From: Beta vulgaris subsp. vulgaris
Lineage: Eukaryota; Streptophyta; Magnoliopsida; Caryophyllales; Amaranthaceae
Direction: 5' to 3'
NCBI RefSeq assembly: GCF_026745355.1
Contig: NC_079210.1
Location: forward strand, 11,414,560 to 11,478,559
Length of the DNA stretch: 64,000 nucleotides
Position numbers and translations under genes: made by a program. Of the stretch, positions 24,384 through 35,164 are shown piece after piece. The notes beneath the pieces are model-generated. The model did no database searches. It was not told where the DNA came from and saw only the letters and a list, made by a program, of their open reading frames with translations. The number at the start of each line of letters is the position of its first letter. Positions within the stretch are counted from its first letter, which is position 1.

Positions 24384-26299
24384 ATGACTACCAAAAACAC
24401 TTATCACTCTCTCTCCTCCCACAAAGCCGAAAAACCCTCTCCTTCATCCTCTAAAATTGAATCACCAACACCCATGGATATTTCTCCCAATTCTTCATCA
24501 AGAATTCTAAGGAAAAGGAAGAAACAAGAAGAATCGGTTGAAATGGAGGTTGAAGAAGCTCATGCAACTAGTGAGGGGGAATCAGATGTTCCCGAGAGAG
24601 GAACAACTCGGTTGTTCGAAAAAATTCCACGGCAACTAGGTATGTGCATGGACTTTTTATTGATGTTTCTTGGTGCAAAAGAGTAAACTTTCGTCAATTA
24701 CTTAATATGATTAAGTTTCAAGGTTGGGAAAATCTTTTTGTGAAATGTTATGGAAATAGTTTGATTCCTAAATTGATGGACGAATTTTGTGAAAACTTTT
24801 CCATGGATGAAGAAGGAAATTGTTCCACTTGGTGAAAGGAACTCAAATTGATTTTAATGCTAAAATTTGGGTAAACTGCTTGGTGTTCCCGTGAGAGGAA
24901 CAGATGTTTATTTCAAGAAACAACGTGGTTCATATCCATTTTCGGACATTTCCTTTGATCAATTGATTGTTAAGTATGGTGGTCAAAAGGGAAAAACATT
25001 TCTTGATCATAATCTTCTTTCTCCCTACCACAAAATTTTGTTTCACATCCTCAAGAAAGCTTTATTGCCTCGTCTTTCCAAACGTGCTCAAGTTAGCATG
25101 TTGGATTTAATTTACATTCATTGTTTAGCTTCTCACAAACACATAAACTTTCCTCTTTAATGATTCAACATTTGAGTCATTGCATTGAAAATGGATTTGT
25201 TGTTGGTATGGAGCCTTAGTAACCGAAATTCTACTTAAGTTTAAAGTGAAAATTTCGGGAACTCAGTCCATTGGGTTCCACGGGAAATATGTTGAATGTG
25301 CGTGCCTTGAATAACTTAAATGTTTGTGTTGTGAATGGAGAAGTTATTAAGGGACGTGCTAATCTTGATGATGATGAGGATGATGATGTGTATGATGAAG
25401 TGGGAAGAAGAAGAAGAAAAAGAAGTTGAAGAGAAGAAAATGAAAAGGAAAAAGAAAAGAAAAGAAATCAAAAAGAAAAGAAAATTGAAAAAGAAAAAGA
25501 AGAAACTAAGAAGAAAGGGAAGAAGGTGGTTGATGAGGTGGTGAAACCGGTTATGAAGAGCACTAGAGCTAGTCAAAGGGTTCAAAATATGAAAGTGCTT
25601 AATTTTCCTATCTTGATGCCGAAGAAAGTTGTGAGGAAGATGAAGTAAAGGTGATTGATAGGGAAGATTATGAATCTAACCTACCTCCTTCTAGGGAACC
25701 GACTCCTGTTCCCATGGAAACCAATCCTCCTTTTCCTCCATCTCCACAAAAATCTGCCTCACCCTCTACCCTAGCACCACAAGATGATCCTATCCCTCCC
25801 TCTACCTCAAAACCCTCCTGTTCTGTTCCTAAAGCTAAGGAAACAGGTGGGTTCCCATTCTAGAGGAACAACCTGTTGTTCCCAAACCTAAGGAACAAAC
25901 CACAACCCCCAAGCCTTCTCAAGCTCCCTCGTCTTCTCAAAATCCTACCATTGGTTCTACATATACTCTAGCTCATGCTAGAAGGTTGGATTCTTTGTTT
26001 TCCTTGGTTATGGGTCATTCGGAAGCAATGATGGAGTTTGCTACGGAAGCTAAGGATTTAAATGGGTTGGTAAAAGGGGTTATGAGCAAAGTTGACAAAG
26101 CCTTGGATGGACAACAAGAGATATGGCTCGGCTTGGTGAACTTTCTTCCTCCATTCAAGCTATGAACTCTAAATTGTTGAAGTTGGAAGACATTGTGCTC
26201 AAGGGAAATGATACATTGGCCGAAAATCATCAAGAAGTGATGGCAAAGCTTCATGATGTGGTGGAAGAAGTAGAACAACCTCCCTCTCCTAAATCATAA
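24384..26299 (+). pseudogene. copia 1 third ORF (SIRE env-like position)
   Basis: Starts MTTKNTYHSLSSHKAEKPSP at 24384. Several shifted frames give a basic Ser/Pro-rich N-terminus (RILRKRKKQEE), a globular middle (GWENLFVKCYGN, GVPVRGTDVYFKKQRGSYPF, LLSPYHKILFHILKKALLPR), an acidic/basic low-complexity hinge near 25360-25500, and a Pro-rich stretch. It ends in a predicted coiled coil (LSSSIQAMNSKLLKLEDIVL, then ENHQEVMAKLHDVVEEVEQP) before a stop at 26299. ORF3 in this position is known in SIRE elements, where one copy was described as env-like. I see no convincing signal peptide or fusion segment, so function is unknown. Confidence 0.65.
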
Positions 26300-26785
26300 A
26301 CTTTTCTATTTAGTTTTTTTTTTTTTGTGGGAACATGAACTTTGTTTAATATTTGTCTTTTCTATCCTTCTCCTTTAATCATGCTACAATGGAACTTTTG
26401 GTTTGCTTAATTCTAAGTTTGATCTTTTTGCATGTGTGCGTCTAAATGAATGGCTAATATTCTTGGATTGCGGTTTTTGAGAGTTGAATGCTTTATTTGC
26501 TTATACTAACCAACTTATTTCTTACAAGTTTGGTGGTGTGATGTTTTAGTGAATAATATTCATCTTTTTGAAATCGTGGACTATGTTTTTGAAGATGCCA
26601 AAGGGGGAAAGATAAGGCAAATCAGAGTAAATTTTTTTTGTCATGAATTATGTTCTCATATTTCGACTTTACAAAATAAAATAACGAGTCTATAATACTT
26701 AATTTAACTTGGTTACATACTTTGTTAAAATTATTCTTATATGACTTATGGGTATTTTTAGTATATGCCTTTTGTTGCCATCTTC

Positions 26786-26799
26786 AAAAAGGGGGAAAT
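26786..26799 (+). other. copia 1 polypurine tract
   Basis: AAAAAGGGGGAAAT immediately before the 3' LTR start TGTTGACCC. Confidence 0.9.
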
Positions 26800-28365
26800 T
26801 GTTGACCCTTGAGTTTTGAAGATGACCTAACCACAAAAGACATAGTATATTTTATTTATGTTGTTGCAAGGTAATTCATGCTCGAGCTAAGAGAATACTT
26901 GATTGAAGATTAAAGCGGAGAATTAATCAAGATCGAAGTAAAGATGTTCGAGAAATGAAGAATCAAGCATGGAATGAAGATTAGAATACATTAGGGTATT
27001 TATTAATCTTCTTGTTAAGGTTGAGTAATAGCTTTATTAAGTTCGTGGTGAATTCTCAAAGGAACTTGGTTCTGTTCCCATGAAAGGAACAGACCTGGCA
27101 CTATAGGAACAAGGCTTAGGAACAAGACTTAATAATTAGGGAACAAGACTTTAAAACTAATTTAGGAACTCTAAGTGCTAATATTGTGCGCCTAAGTAAT
27201 TGTGTGCCCAATATAGTTGTTAGAGTTTTTAGGGATATTTGACTAAGATCCATAATTTTAGGAAGTTAGTTTAAGTTTGTTAGGAAAAGATTTTAAATAG
27301 ATTTTCTGATTTTAAAATAACTGATTTTCAAATCTTATCTTTTTAAAATTATATTTTATCTTTTATATTTTATTTAAAAGATTTAATTTTCGAAAATATA
27401 TTATTTCCGGTTTTTAAAAGTTTCGGATTTTTGAAATAAAAAACTGTTTTCCGGTTTTATAAAAGATTTTGAAAAAGATATTTATTTCCTAAAAACTAGC
27501 TAAAGGATTTTTATTTATTTATTTCCTAAATTCTAGCTTACACGCCTAAAGATTTACTGCTACAGTTTATGGAGTTAGTGGATTTAGTGGCTAAGTTAAT
27601 TATCCTCCAAGTATTTAATTAAATTAAATAAGATTAATTATTCTCCAAGTTTGCAAAACCACGTAATTTGTTACTGCTTCTATGAAGTGAAGTAGTGGAT
27701 TAGTGGATGAGTACATGACATGGAATAATTAATTTAATTTAATTAATTAATTAGAAATCATGGAGAACATGTGATAATGGTCTAAGTTAGTGGAAATCAT
27801 GTCTTGTCTTAATGTCTATAAATAGGCGCCTAATTCATTTTGAGTAAAAGTGTGTCTGACTTAGTTAATTTGTCTTAAGTTATCTAAAGTGTCAGTGCTT
27901 TCCTTAAGAGAATTCATACTTACATTAATCGAGTTTTTTATTACTCTTCCATTGTTTTACAAAGTGTATTTTTGAGAAAAAGGGTTTGAGTGAACTCTTG
28001 TAAGTGTGAGAAAGCTTTGAGTGAAGCAAGAGAAAGAGAAAGGAACTTCGAGTGAAGTTTGAGAGAAAACGTCAGTTGTTGGGAACTGTCGTTGGGAACT
28101 TGAGTTGAGTGACTTAAGTTGAGAATCGAGAGAAAAGTAATAGGTTGTAATCAGAGTTGTTCTGGCCTATTATAGTGGAAAGTTGTTTAAAATCCCTTGT
28201 GGTCGAGATTGTTTCTTCCTACTAGGCCTAGGAAGTTTTTTCTCGTAAAATCTCTCGTGTTTCCATTGTTTGTTCCCAAGTTTACTTTTAATTCCGCAAA
28301 AAGTAGTGCTTATTCTCTCACTATAATTCACCCCCCCCCTCTTAGAGTGCTCATATTATACAACA
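26800..28365 (+). repeat. copia 1 3' LTR
   Basis: 1566 bp, TGTTGACCC...ATACAACA. It pairs with 17278-18782 and is followed by TSD GTTTT. It keeps two short segments missing from the 5' LTR. Confidence 0.95.
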
Positions 28366-28370
28366 GTTTT

Positions 28371-30060
28371 CCATAACTTCTTCTTTCTCAGTTTCCTCAA
28401 CTTCATCCTCCTTCTCAACAACCTCAACTTCTTCTTCCTTCTCTAACTCCCCATTACGCATCTTAGGACCCTCATAACTTGTTCCCGACCTCAAATGGAT
28501 GGATTTGGCTTGATGGAGGTTGGGATTAGGGATGGGTTGGCCCGGAAGTTAATTTGTGGGAATTGAGGGATTCTTCTCGGCTACTTGGGCAATTTTGGAT
28601 TCAATAATTTTGTTATGGGGTTGTAGCTCTTGAAACCTTTGCTCATGGTTTTGGAGAATTTGCTTCATGGATTGGAGTTGTTGGAGAATTTGGAGAGAGG
28701 TTGGAACGGGAGATGGATGGTATTGGGATTTTGTTTGGGGAATGGAGGATTAGAGGGAGGTTTTTGGGTTTGGTCTTTGATGTGGAGCTTGGTAAGTGTT
28801 GGACCCTTGTGAGGAGAACCACCTTGGTTATATTTTGGTTATACCCTTGCGCAACCCTTGGTTTGAGCTTGGTTGTACCCTTGTTGAGGTTGATTCCATC
28901 CTTGTTGAGGTTGGTTAAGCCTTGGGTGTAGTTATGTTGAGGTTGTTTCCAACCCCCCTTGTTGATTGTCCTATACCCTTGGTTCCCTTGATATCTATGT
29001 CCTCTAGAATTCATCGCCACCATATGCTCCGAATGGGTACCTCCACAATAAGAAGTATCATGGTTAGTACCACCACAAATATCACAAGAAAAAGAATTTA
29101 CATGTGAAGGATTAGATGAGGCGAGATTGATCTTAGAAAGCTTCTTGTCAAGTTTGTCGATCTTGGCTTGAATTTGATCTATGAGATCTAATTCAAACTT
29201 CCCGCTCTTCTTGGGTTGAAGACCTCTTCGTCGTCCACCCCATGAATAGTTCTTGATCACTTCCTCTATAGTGGATTCAAGTTGATTTTGCGGGATCTTA
29301 TAAAGTTGACCTCCTGCTCCAACATCAAGGTTGGCACGTGATATAGGATCAAGGACATCATAGAAAAACCGCGTGAGGAGGTTTTTATTGAACTCATGGT
29401 GAGGACATGAAAGGATCATCTTCTTAAACCGCTCCCAAGCTTCCGCAAGTGTCTCATCGCTCTCTTGCTCAAATGAGGATGTCTTCCTTCTTATGTATGT
29501 TGTCTTCCACTTCGAGAAGTATTGCTTCAAAAAGGCCATTGTGACTTCTTCCATGTAGTGAGGGAATTAGCAGGCAAGCTCTTGAGCCATGATTTTGTCT
29601 TTCCGGTAAGAGAAGATCGGAACAAATGCATCTTAATATAGTCAGGGGAGACGTCATTTGTTGTTATCATAGCACAGATCTCAAGAGACCTGTCAAGATG
29701 GTTAAGAGGATCCTCATCCGATCCCCCACAAAATTGCTCTGCTTTCACCATCCGAATATACTGAGGATGAATGCTGAAATTTGTTGTGGTGGTGGGGAGT
29801 CGAATACCACCTTGAAGAACATAGGAACCCGGATTTCCGAAATCCCTAAAGAGATGTAGATTTGCTTCACCCATTTCTGCTTCAACTTCACTTGTTGTAC
29901 TTGAAACTAGTGAAGATGGCTCGGAACCCAAAGAAAAATCTTCCAAATTTTTCCGAAGCTTTCGCAATGTATGGTCAATTTCAGGATCTAAAGGCAAAGT
30001 GGGTGAACCGTGAGCTCTTCTTCTCATGTAACACAACAAATCTAAGTGGAGGATTAGCAA
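28371..30060 (-). pseudogene. Athila gag, N-terminal and central part
   Basis: From 30060 the frame reads RRRAHGSPTLPLDPEIDHTL and an acidic linker, then MGEANLHLFRDFGNPGSYV, HLDRSLEICAMI and MHLFRSSLTGKTKSWLKSLP. A frameshift near 29550 links this to TMAFLKQYFSKWKTTYIRRK, ETLAEAWERFKKMILSCPHH, FYDVLDPISRANLDVGAGG and a CCHC-type knuckle CDICGGTNHDTSYC. The Gln/Asn-rich tail is broken by a stop at 28643, and the gene is then cut by copia 1, continuing at 17277. The knuckle binds RNA and the capsid segment forms particles. Confidence 0.88.
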
Positions 30061-30144
30061 ATAACAACCACAATCAAAAAGAAAATAAAAGAAAAATCAA
30101 CTAATCAAGCTAAACTAAAATAAACTTCAATTTATAGCATAATT

Positions 30145-30162
30145 TCCCCGATAACGGCGCCA
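30145..30162 (-). other. Athila primer-binding site (tRNA-Asp)
   Basis: Minus strand TGGCGCCGTTATCGGGGA, complementary to the 3' end of plant tRNA-Asp with one or two mismatches. It is three bases inside the 5' LTR edge. tRNA-Asp priming is typical of Athila. Confidence 0.85.
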
Positions 30163-30165
30163 TTT

Positions 30166-30816
30166 TGATAAGAGGTTTTTAGTGTCTCGTTAAGGCACCA
30201 AAAATCGCATTTTAATAAAACCTAACAAGAAATTACTAAGTAAATAGTAAGGGCAAGTTGAGGGTCGATCCAAAGGGAAAATGGGATCAATTCAAGTCCA
30301 TCAAGTCTAGACTACCTAATTGAAGGGTATTTGGGGGTTTGAAAAGATTTGGTAACAACTACGACTACCTAATAACAAGAACTAGCAAATAACTCGAATT
30401 AATGAATCATATAGGAAGACACTAGAGTTAAGGTTACTAGTATGAATAAGAACGGACAATGAATGTTAATGCGATTGTGAAGTAATGTAGACGATTATGC
30501 AACGTTTAGTTTTCCTCTAAAATACTCGAGTCCTCTCTTGAATGGTCCTCAAGAATAATCACTTAATCAATTAACTAAATCCTCTCTCGAATGGTCTTTA
30601 GTCAATTGATTAAGAGATTCGATATATCCGGAAAACCCCTAATAAAGGATCCCTTAAATTTCTACATAATATCTTGGCCTAGAAATTAAGTTGATTCTTG
30701 GGGATGATAAAAGAGTTCAAAATTCAATTTAAGAACATTTGAATGTAAAATACCAAAGTATAAATGTGATCAATATCTATCCTAAGGTCTCAAAACACCA
30801 AGATCAATGCATAAAC
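30166..30816 (-). repeat. Athila 5' LTR, first part
   Basis: Starts TGATAAGAGG and matches 10761 onward. It is interrupted after GCATAAAC by the Tekay element and continues at 41995. Confidence 0.93.
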
Positions 30817-33725
30817 TGTAACGCCCCGACCTCTAATCATCGTGGTTAAGTTAATTAATCGATTATTAGCAGCGGAACCTAGATAGTCGGCGCGTTACCG
30901 CCGTACTTTCCATAAGAAATATACAAGGCGACATAAAATCATGAACTTAAACATTTTGTTACTTGAAGCATAATATAGATCCAACATCAGTCTTGATTAA
31001 TAGAAACTTAGTTACTAATCAGAGTTTTGACATAAACTTAAATAAAAACCATGAGAGTCTGTATAAACTAGATATTAATTAAATCCTCACTGCTACGCCA
31101 TCCCGTTGTCACCATCAGTACCTAAAACATAAAATAAAACGTCGTGAGCCGAGGCTCAGTAACATACTACTATAACATCGTAAATTCATTTCACATCATT
31201 TTAGTTAAAAACAGGGAGAATAGAATAAGTAAAACATTTCACAAACATATCATAGTAGGTTACATTATCTTCTTTATCATGTTTATCATCATATATCTTT
31301 TACTTTGGTAACTTGGCTAGTACATCGTAACATAGGGGACGTCTCCTATTACATAACAGTCAGGCGGTCACATCATAGGTGACACTTGCGGTGCCCGTAT
31401 CATTTAAACAGTCAGGCGGTCACAACATAAGTGACACTTGCCGTGCCCGTATCATAAACAGTCAGGCGGTCACAACATAGGTGACACTTGCGGTGCCCGT
31501 ATCAAACAGTCAGGCGGTCCAACATAGGTGACACTTGCGGTGCCTGTATCATACTGCCAAGAACCGTCTTTCACTTGAATTTATCATGTTTCATTGGTTT
31601 TAAGCGTAACATCATCATCGTGAATAATTATATTCTTTCATTTCATCATAACATCATTATCATCATTTCATAGCATCATATCATAATAACCATCATAAAA
31701 CATTTCATTTCCCGCAATCCATATATAAAACATAATATTAATCATGATCATAAGACATACTTTGAAGGGGAATACGGGTGTTAGCAGTAGACGTTACTTG
31801 GATTCCTGCTTAATAACCTTGTTAGCCGGGAGAGGCTTGTAATATCCTTTATCTTCCTTAATCTATTTAAGAATAATTTTATTAACGAACGTTTCGTTAT
31901 TTAGCTTAAGTATTAGTTTGCGCTTATTAAGGTCATAGCGGTCATTATAACGTCGTAAAGGTCTCCTTAAAGGTCGTTATTTCTTAATCTTTAATAACTT
32001 TTTAATTAAGGTGACTCTTTAACAACTAATTAATGAATAACTCATTTAGCTATATTTTTTGAATTATCGAAACATTAAAGTTATATTACTACATATTATA
32101 TAACCTTTCGAAAACATAACATTATTCTAGTTCATAGTTAATAACTAATTAGTCGTCCATTAATAAATTAATTATGTTTAAAGTTATAATAGATCCATTA
32201 AAATTATTTTAATATTATTTAGTCATTTAAAAACTAACAAGTTAAGTAACATATTATTATAAGTGAACTTAAGTATTAGTGAAGTACTCATAACATAAAT
32301 TCAATTATAACAACAAGCTTAATGAATTAGTTTTAATTAGTTTTAGTTACCTCAAGCAACTTAGTTATTAGGAATCATAGCCCAAACATAGTTTTAGTAA
32401 ATAAGCTAGGTGGTTTAATGAAGCTAACTAAATCAGTCCACTAAAGCTCAATATATTAAAACAACAAGATTAACTTAGATGAATTAGCTAAGTAAATCAG
32501 ATTATAAGCCCAACATTATACTTAACTTAATAAATTAAATCAATATAACTTAATAGAATACTAAATCAGCTTTAGTTTAACTCAATTTGTCCATCTAATA
32601 CTAAATAGCTTAGCTAATACAATTAAAAGTCAGATTTGAGCCCAACTAAGGACCATGCAACACTTGTATTGAGTTGGATTAAGTTTAACTAATATAAATA
32701 ATTAGGGTTGGATTAATCAGATTTTTGAAACCCAACTAAATCCATGGAATAATTAAACTAAGTTGGTTTAACTAAGGGCCCAATCTAAACTAACCCAACA
32801 ATTGACTACATCTGTAAACCTAAAAAAAAGAAATCAGAATTGGGGGGGAAAACTAATTATAAGAGGTAGATTCTTTACCTCTGCTACTTAGAGCAGGGAC
32901 GCACAAGGCAGAAAACAAGCTCCGGCGAGCTCCGGCTGAGGCGGCGGAAGCAGGCGACGACACGAAAGACCTGCGGCGGTCCTCGAAGCTCCGGCGGCGG
33001 CGGAAACACGGGCAGCAGCTGCGCGCGAAACAGAGGAGCGTGCGAGCGAGCGTGAGGGAGAGAGGGAGCAGCGACGGGCTGCGACGTGGGTCGCCGGCGA
33101 GGGACGATTGTGATTTCGCCGGTCAGAAGGCGGTGGTGCGCCGAAGGTAGTGCGCACAGTGGCGGTGGTGTGGTGTGCGGCGGAGAAGAGGAGGAATGAG
33201 AGGAGAAGAAATTCTTTGTGATTTCTTTGTGGTTTTAAGTTTTGTAATTGAAACTCATTTCTTCTGTGCATTTATGGACAGATTTTTGGAGACAAAGGTT
33301 GAAGGTGGAAGGATGGTGATTGGTGGTTTTGTTGATAGGAATCTAGGAGAGGGGACAAGTAGGAGATAGGGGGAGATGGTAGGTGATTAATGGTGGTTCA
33401 ATTAAGGGAAATTAGTGTAGGGGGGAAAGAGGTGGGTGGTGGGTGTTGACAGTGGGTTTGGGGGGTTTCTTTTCTTTTCTTTTTTTTTATTATTAATTTG
33501 CTTTAACTTGGTTGGTTTCCTTTGTTGTAATAAAAGTGACTAACTTAGTTGTTATTAGTAATCTTACTCTTCAATTACAATATTTATAGAATTAGTTAGT
33601 TTATTTAAAAGCTCAAAAATAAAATAATGCATAATTAGACTTACTTAACTAAAACAATTAGTAAGTGAACGATTTAACTTTCTTAATTATTTATTTAAAC
33701 ATGTTTAAAATTTTGGGATATTACA
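30817..33725 (-). repeat. Tekay 3' LTR
   Basis: 2909 bp, plus strand TGTAACGCCCCG...GATATTACA. It matches 39111-41994 almost throughout, with small indels. It holds a four-unit tandem array and a GC-rich block at about 32890-33180. The open frame in that block (32888-33271) is repeated in the other LTR and is not a host gene. Confidence 0.95.
31356..31553. repeat. four-unit tandem repeat in Tekay LTR
   Basis: Four units of about 46-50 bp, each ACAGTCAGGCGGTCAC followed by AGTGACACTTG or a variant and GTGCCCGTATCA. The other LTR has the matching array at 39650-39847. Confidence 0.95.
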
Positions 33726-33740
33726 TCCTTACCCCCTTAG
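33726..33740 (-). other. Tekay polypurine tract
   Basis: Minus strand CTAAGGGGGTAAGGA directly before the 3' LTR start TGTAATATCCC. Confidence 0.88.
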
Positions 33741-33859
33741 AAAAAGTTTCGTCCTCGAAACTTACATAGCATTGTCAAAAGGATAACATCATGCATTCAT
33801 AGACTTGAACATTCATACATAAGATTTCAGAAGCACATAATTAAACACATCAAAGTCAT

Positions 33860-35134
33860 CTATTCAAATAAGTGAGGGTATTTTGTTCTCATCTGATCCT
33901 CTACTTCCCACGTGGCTTCGGATGACGTGTGATTAGCCCATAAAATCTTAACCATACGAATTACTTTGCTTCTAAGTCGCTTTTCCCTACGATCAAGAAT
34001 TTCAATCGGTTTCTCCTCATAAGTCAAATCCTTCCTTAGCTGCAAAGGCTCGTGTCTGATCACATGGCTAGGGTCTAGTATATACTTTCGCAACATCGAC
34101 ACGTGGAATACATTATGAACTTTATCCAAATCTGTCGGCAACGCCAATCGACAAGCTACTTCGTTGACTCGATCCAAAATCACATATGGACCAATGTACC
34201 TCGGACTTAGCTTACCAGTTTGACCAAATCTCATAATACCCTTAGTAGGCGAAATTTTCAAGAAGACATGATCACCTACTTCGAACTCCAATGGTCTCCT
34301 TCGGCGGTCCGCATAACTCTTTTGTCTGTTCTGTGCAGCTTTCATTCTGGCTTGAATTAATCGTACTTTTTCCGTTGTTTCTTGTATCAAGTCAGGTCCA
34401 ATCATTCGAGCTTCATCGATGTCACTCCAACACAGGGGTGTTCAGCATCTTCTTCCATACATTGCTTCATATGGTGCCATTTGAATGCTAGCTTGATAGC
34501 TGTTGTTGTAAGAAAACTCAACCAATGGCAAGTATTTCTCCCAACTTCCTTGAAAATCCAGAATACATGCTCTCAACATATCTTCGAGAGTCTGAATGGT
34601 CCTTTCTGTTTGACCATCTGTTGCTGGATGAAAAGCGGTACTAAAATCCAGTCTCGTACCAAGTGCCTTTTGTAATTCCTTCCAAAACTTTGCTTGGAAT
34701 CTCGAATCACGATCTGACACAATAGAACTTGGTACTCCATGCAATCTGACAATTGTGCTCATATATAACTCAGCTAGCTTATCCAAACTCCAATTGTTTC
34801 TAATGGCTAAGAAATGTGCGGATTTTGTTAGTCTATCCACAATGACCCATATAGAGTTCATTCCTCGGAATGATGGTGGCAACCCCATGATAAAATCCAT
34901 AGAAATTGAGTCCCATTTCCATGCAGGAACATCTAATGGTTGCAACAATCCTGCAGGACTCTGATGTTCGATCTTTATCCTTTGACAAGTCAGACATCTT
35001 GACACAAATTCTGCAACTTCTTGCTTCATATTGCTCCACCAGAAGGTTTGCTTTAAATCCTTGTACAACTTGTTTCCACCAGGGTGAACAGAAAAAGGAC
35101 TGTTGTGAGCTTCTTCCAGAATTATCTTTTTCAA
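33860..35134 (-). pseudogene. Tekay integrase with C-terminal chromodomain
   Basis: First frame (34442-35134): HPGGNKLYKDLKQTFWW and CLTCQRIKIEHQ (HHCC), SMDFIMGLP (D), IVSDRDSRFQ (D), DGQTERTIQTLED (E), then YEAMYGRRC and a stop. The second frame resumes at once with TPLCWSDIDEARMIGPDL. The stop is TGA where Arg (CGA) is expected, a single C-to-T change. It continues with the GPYVILDRVNEVACRLALP block. A chromodomain-like end follows (about IEILDRREKRLRSKVI, then the TWEVEDQMRTKYPHLF block), which in this lineage directs insertion to heterochromatin. Apart from the stop the protein looks nearly complete. Confidence 0.93.
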
Positions 35135-35164
35135 TGCCTCCTTATCTGAAACACATGTTCTACC

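Larger units (their letters stand above)
17278..28365 (+). mobile_element. SIRE-type Ty1/copia element 1, structurally complete
   Basis: LTRs at 17278-18782 and 26800-28365 begin TGTTGACCC and end ATACAACA. TSD GTTTT is on both sides (17273-17277 and 28366-28370). Order is LTR, tRNA-Met PBS, gag with CCHC knuckle, protease, integrase, RT, RNase H, a long third ORF, PPT, LTR. Integrase before RT fixes it as copia. The third ORF and the GYSTQRPPMFNGK gag start fit the SIRE lineage. Frameshifts break each gene. It lies in the Athila gag-protease gene in the opposite orientation. Confidence 0.95.

Noticed and set aside
25335..25544. Lys/Glu-rich plus-strand and Phe/Ser-rich minus-strand frames
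   Set aside because: Low-complexity AAGAAG hinge within copia 1 ORF3. No separate gene.
30145..30162. tRNA-like sequence
   Set aside because: Only the primer-binding complement of the tRNA-Asp 3' end is present. No cloverleaf can be formed.
31356..31553. Regular repeats with spacing that could suggest a CRISPR array
   Set aside because: Units are contiguous, near-identical along their length, occur in both LTRs of a plant retrotransposon and have no unique spacers or cas genes.
32888..33271. Arg/Ala-rich 127-residue minus-strand frame, and 41171-41548
   Set aside because: Both are the GC-rich part of the Tekay LTRs. Length differs by indels and no domain is seen.
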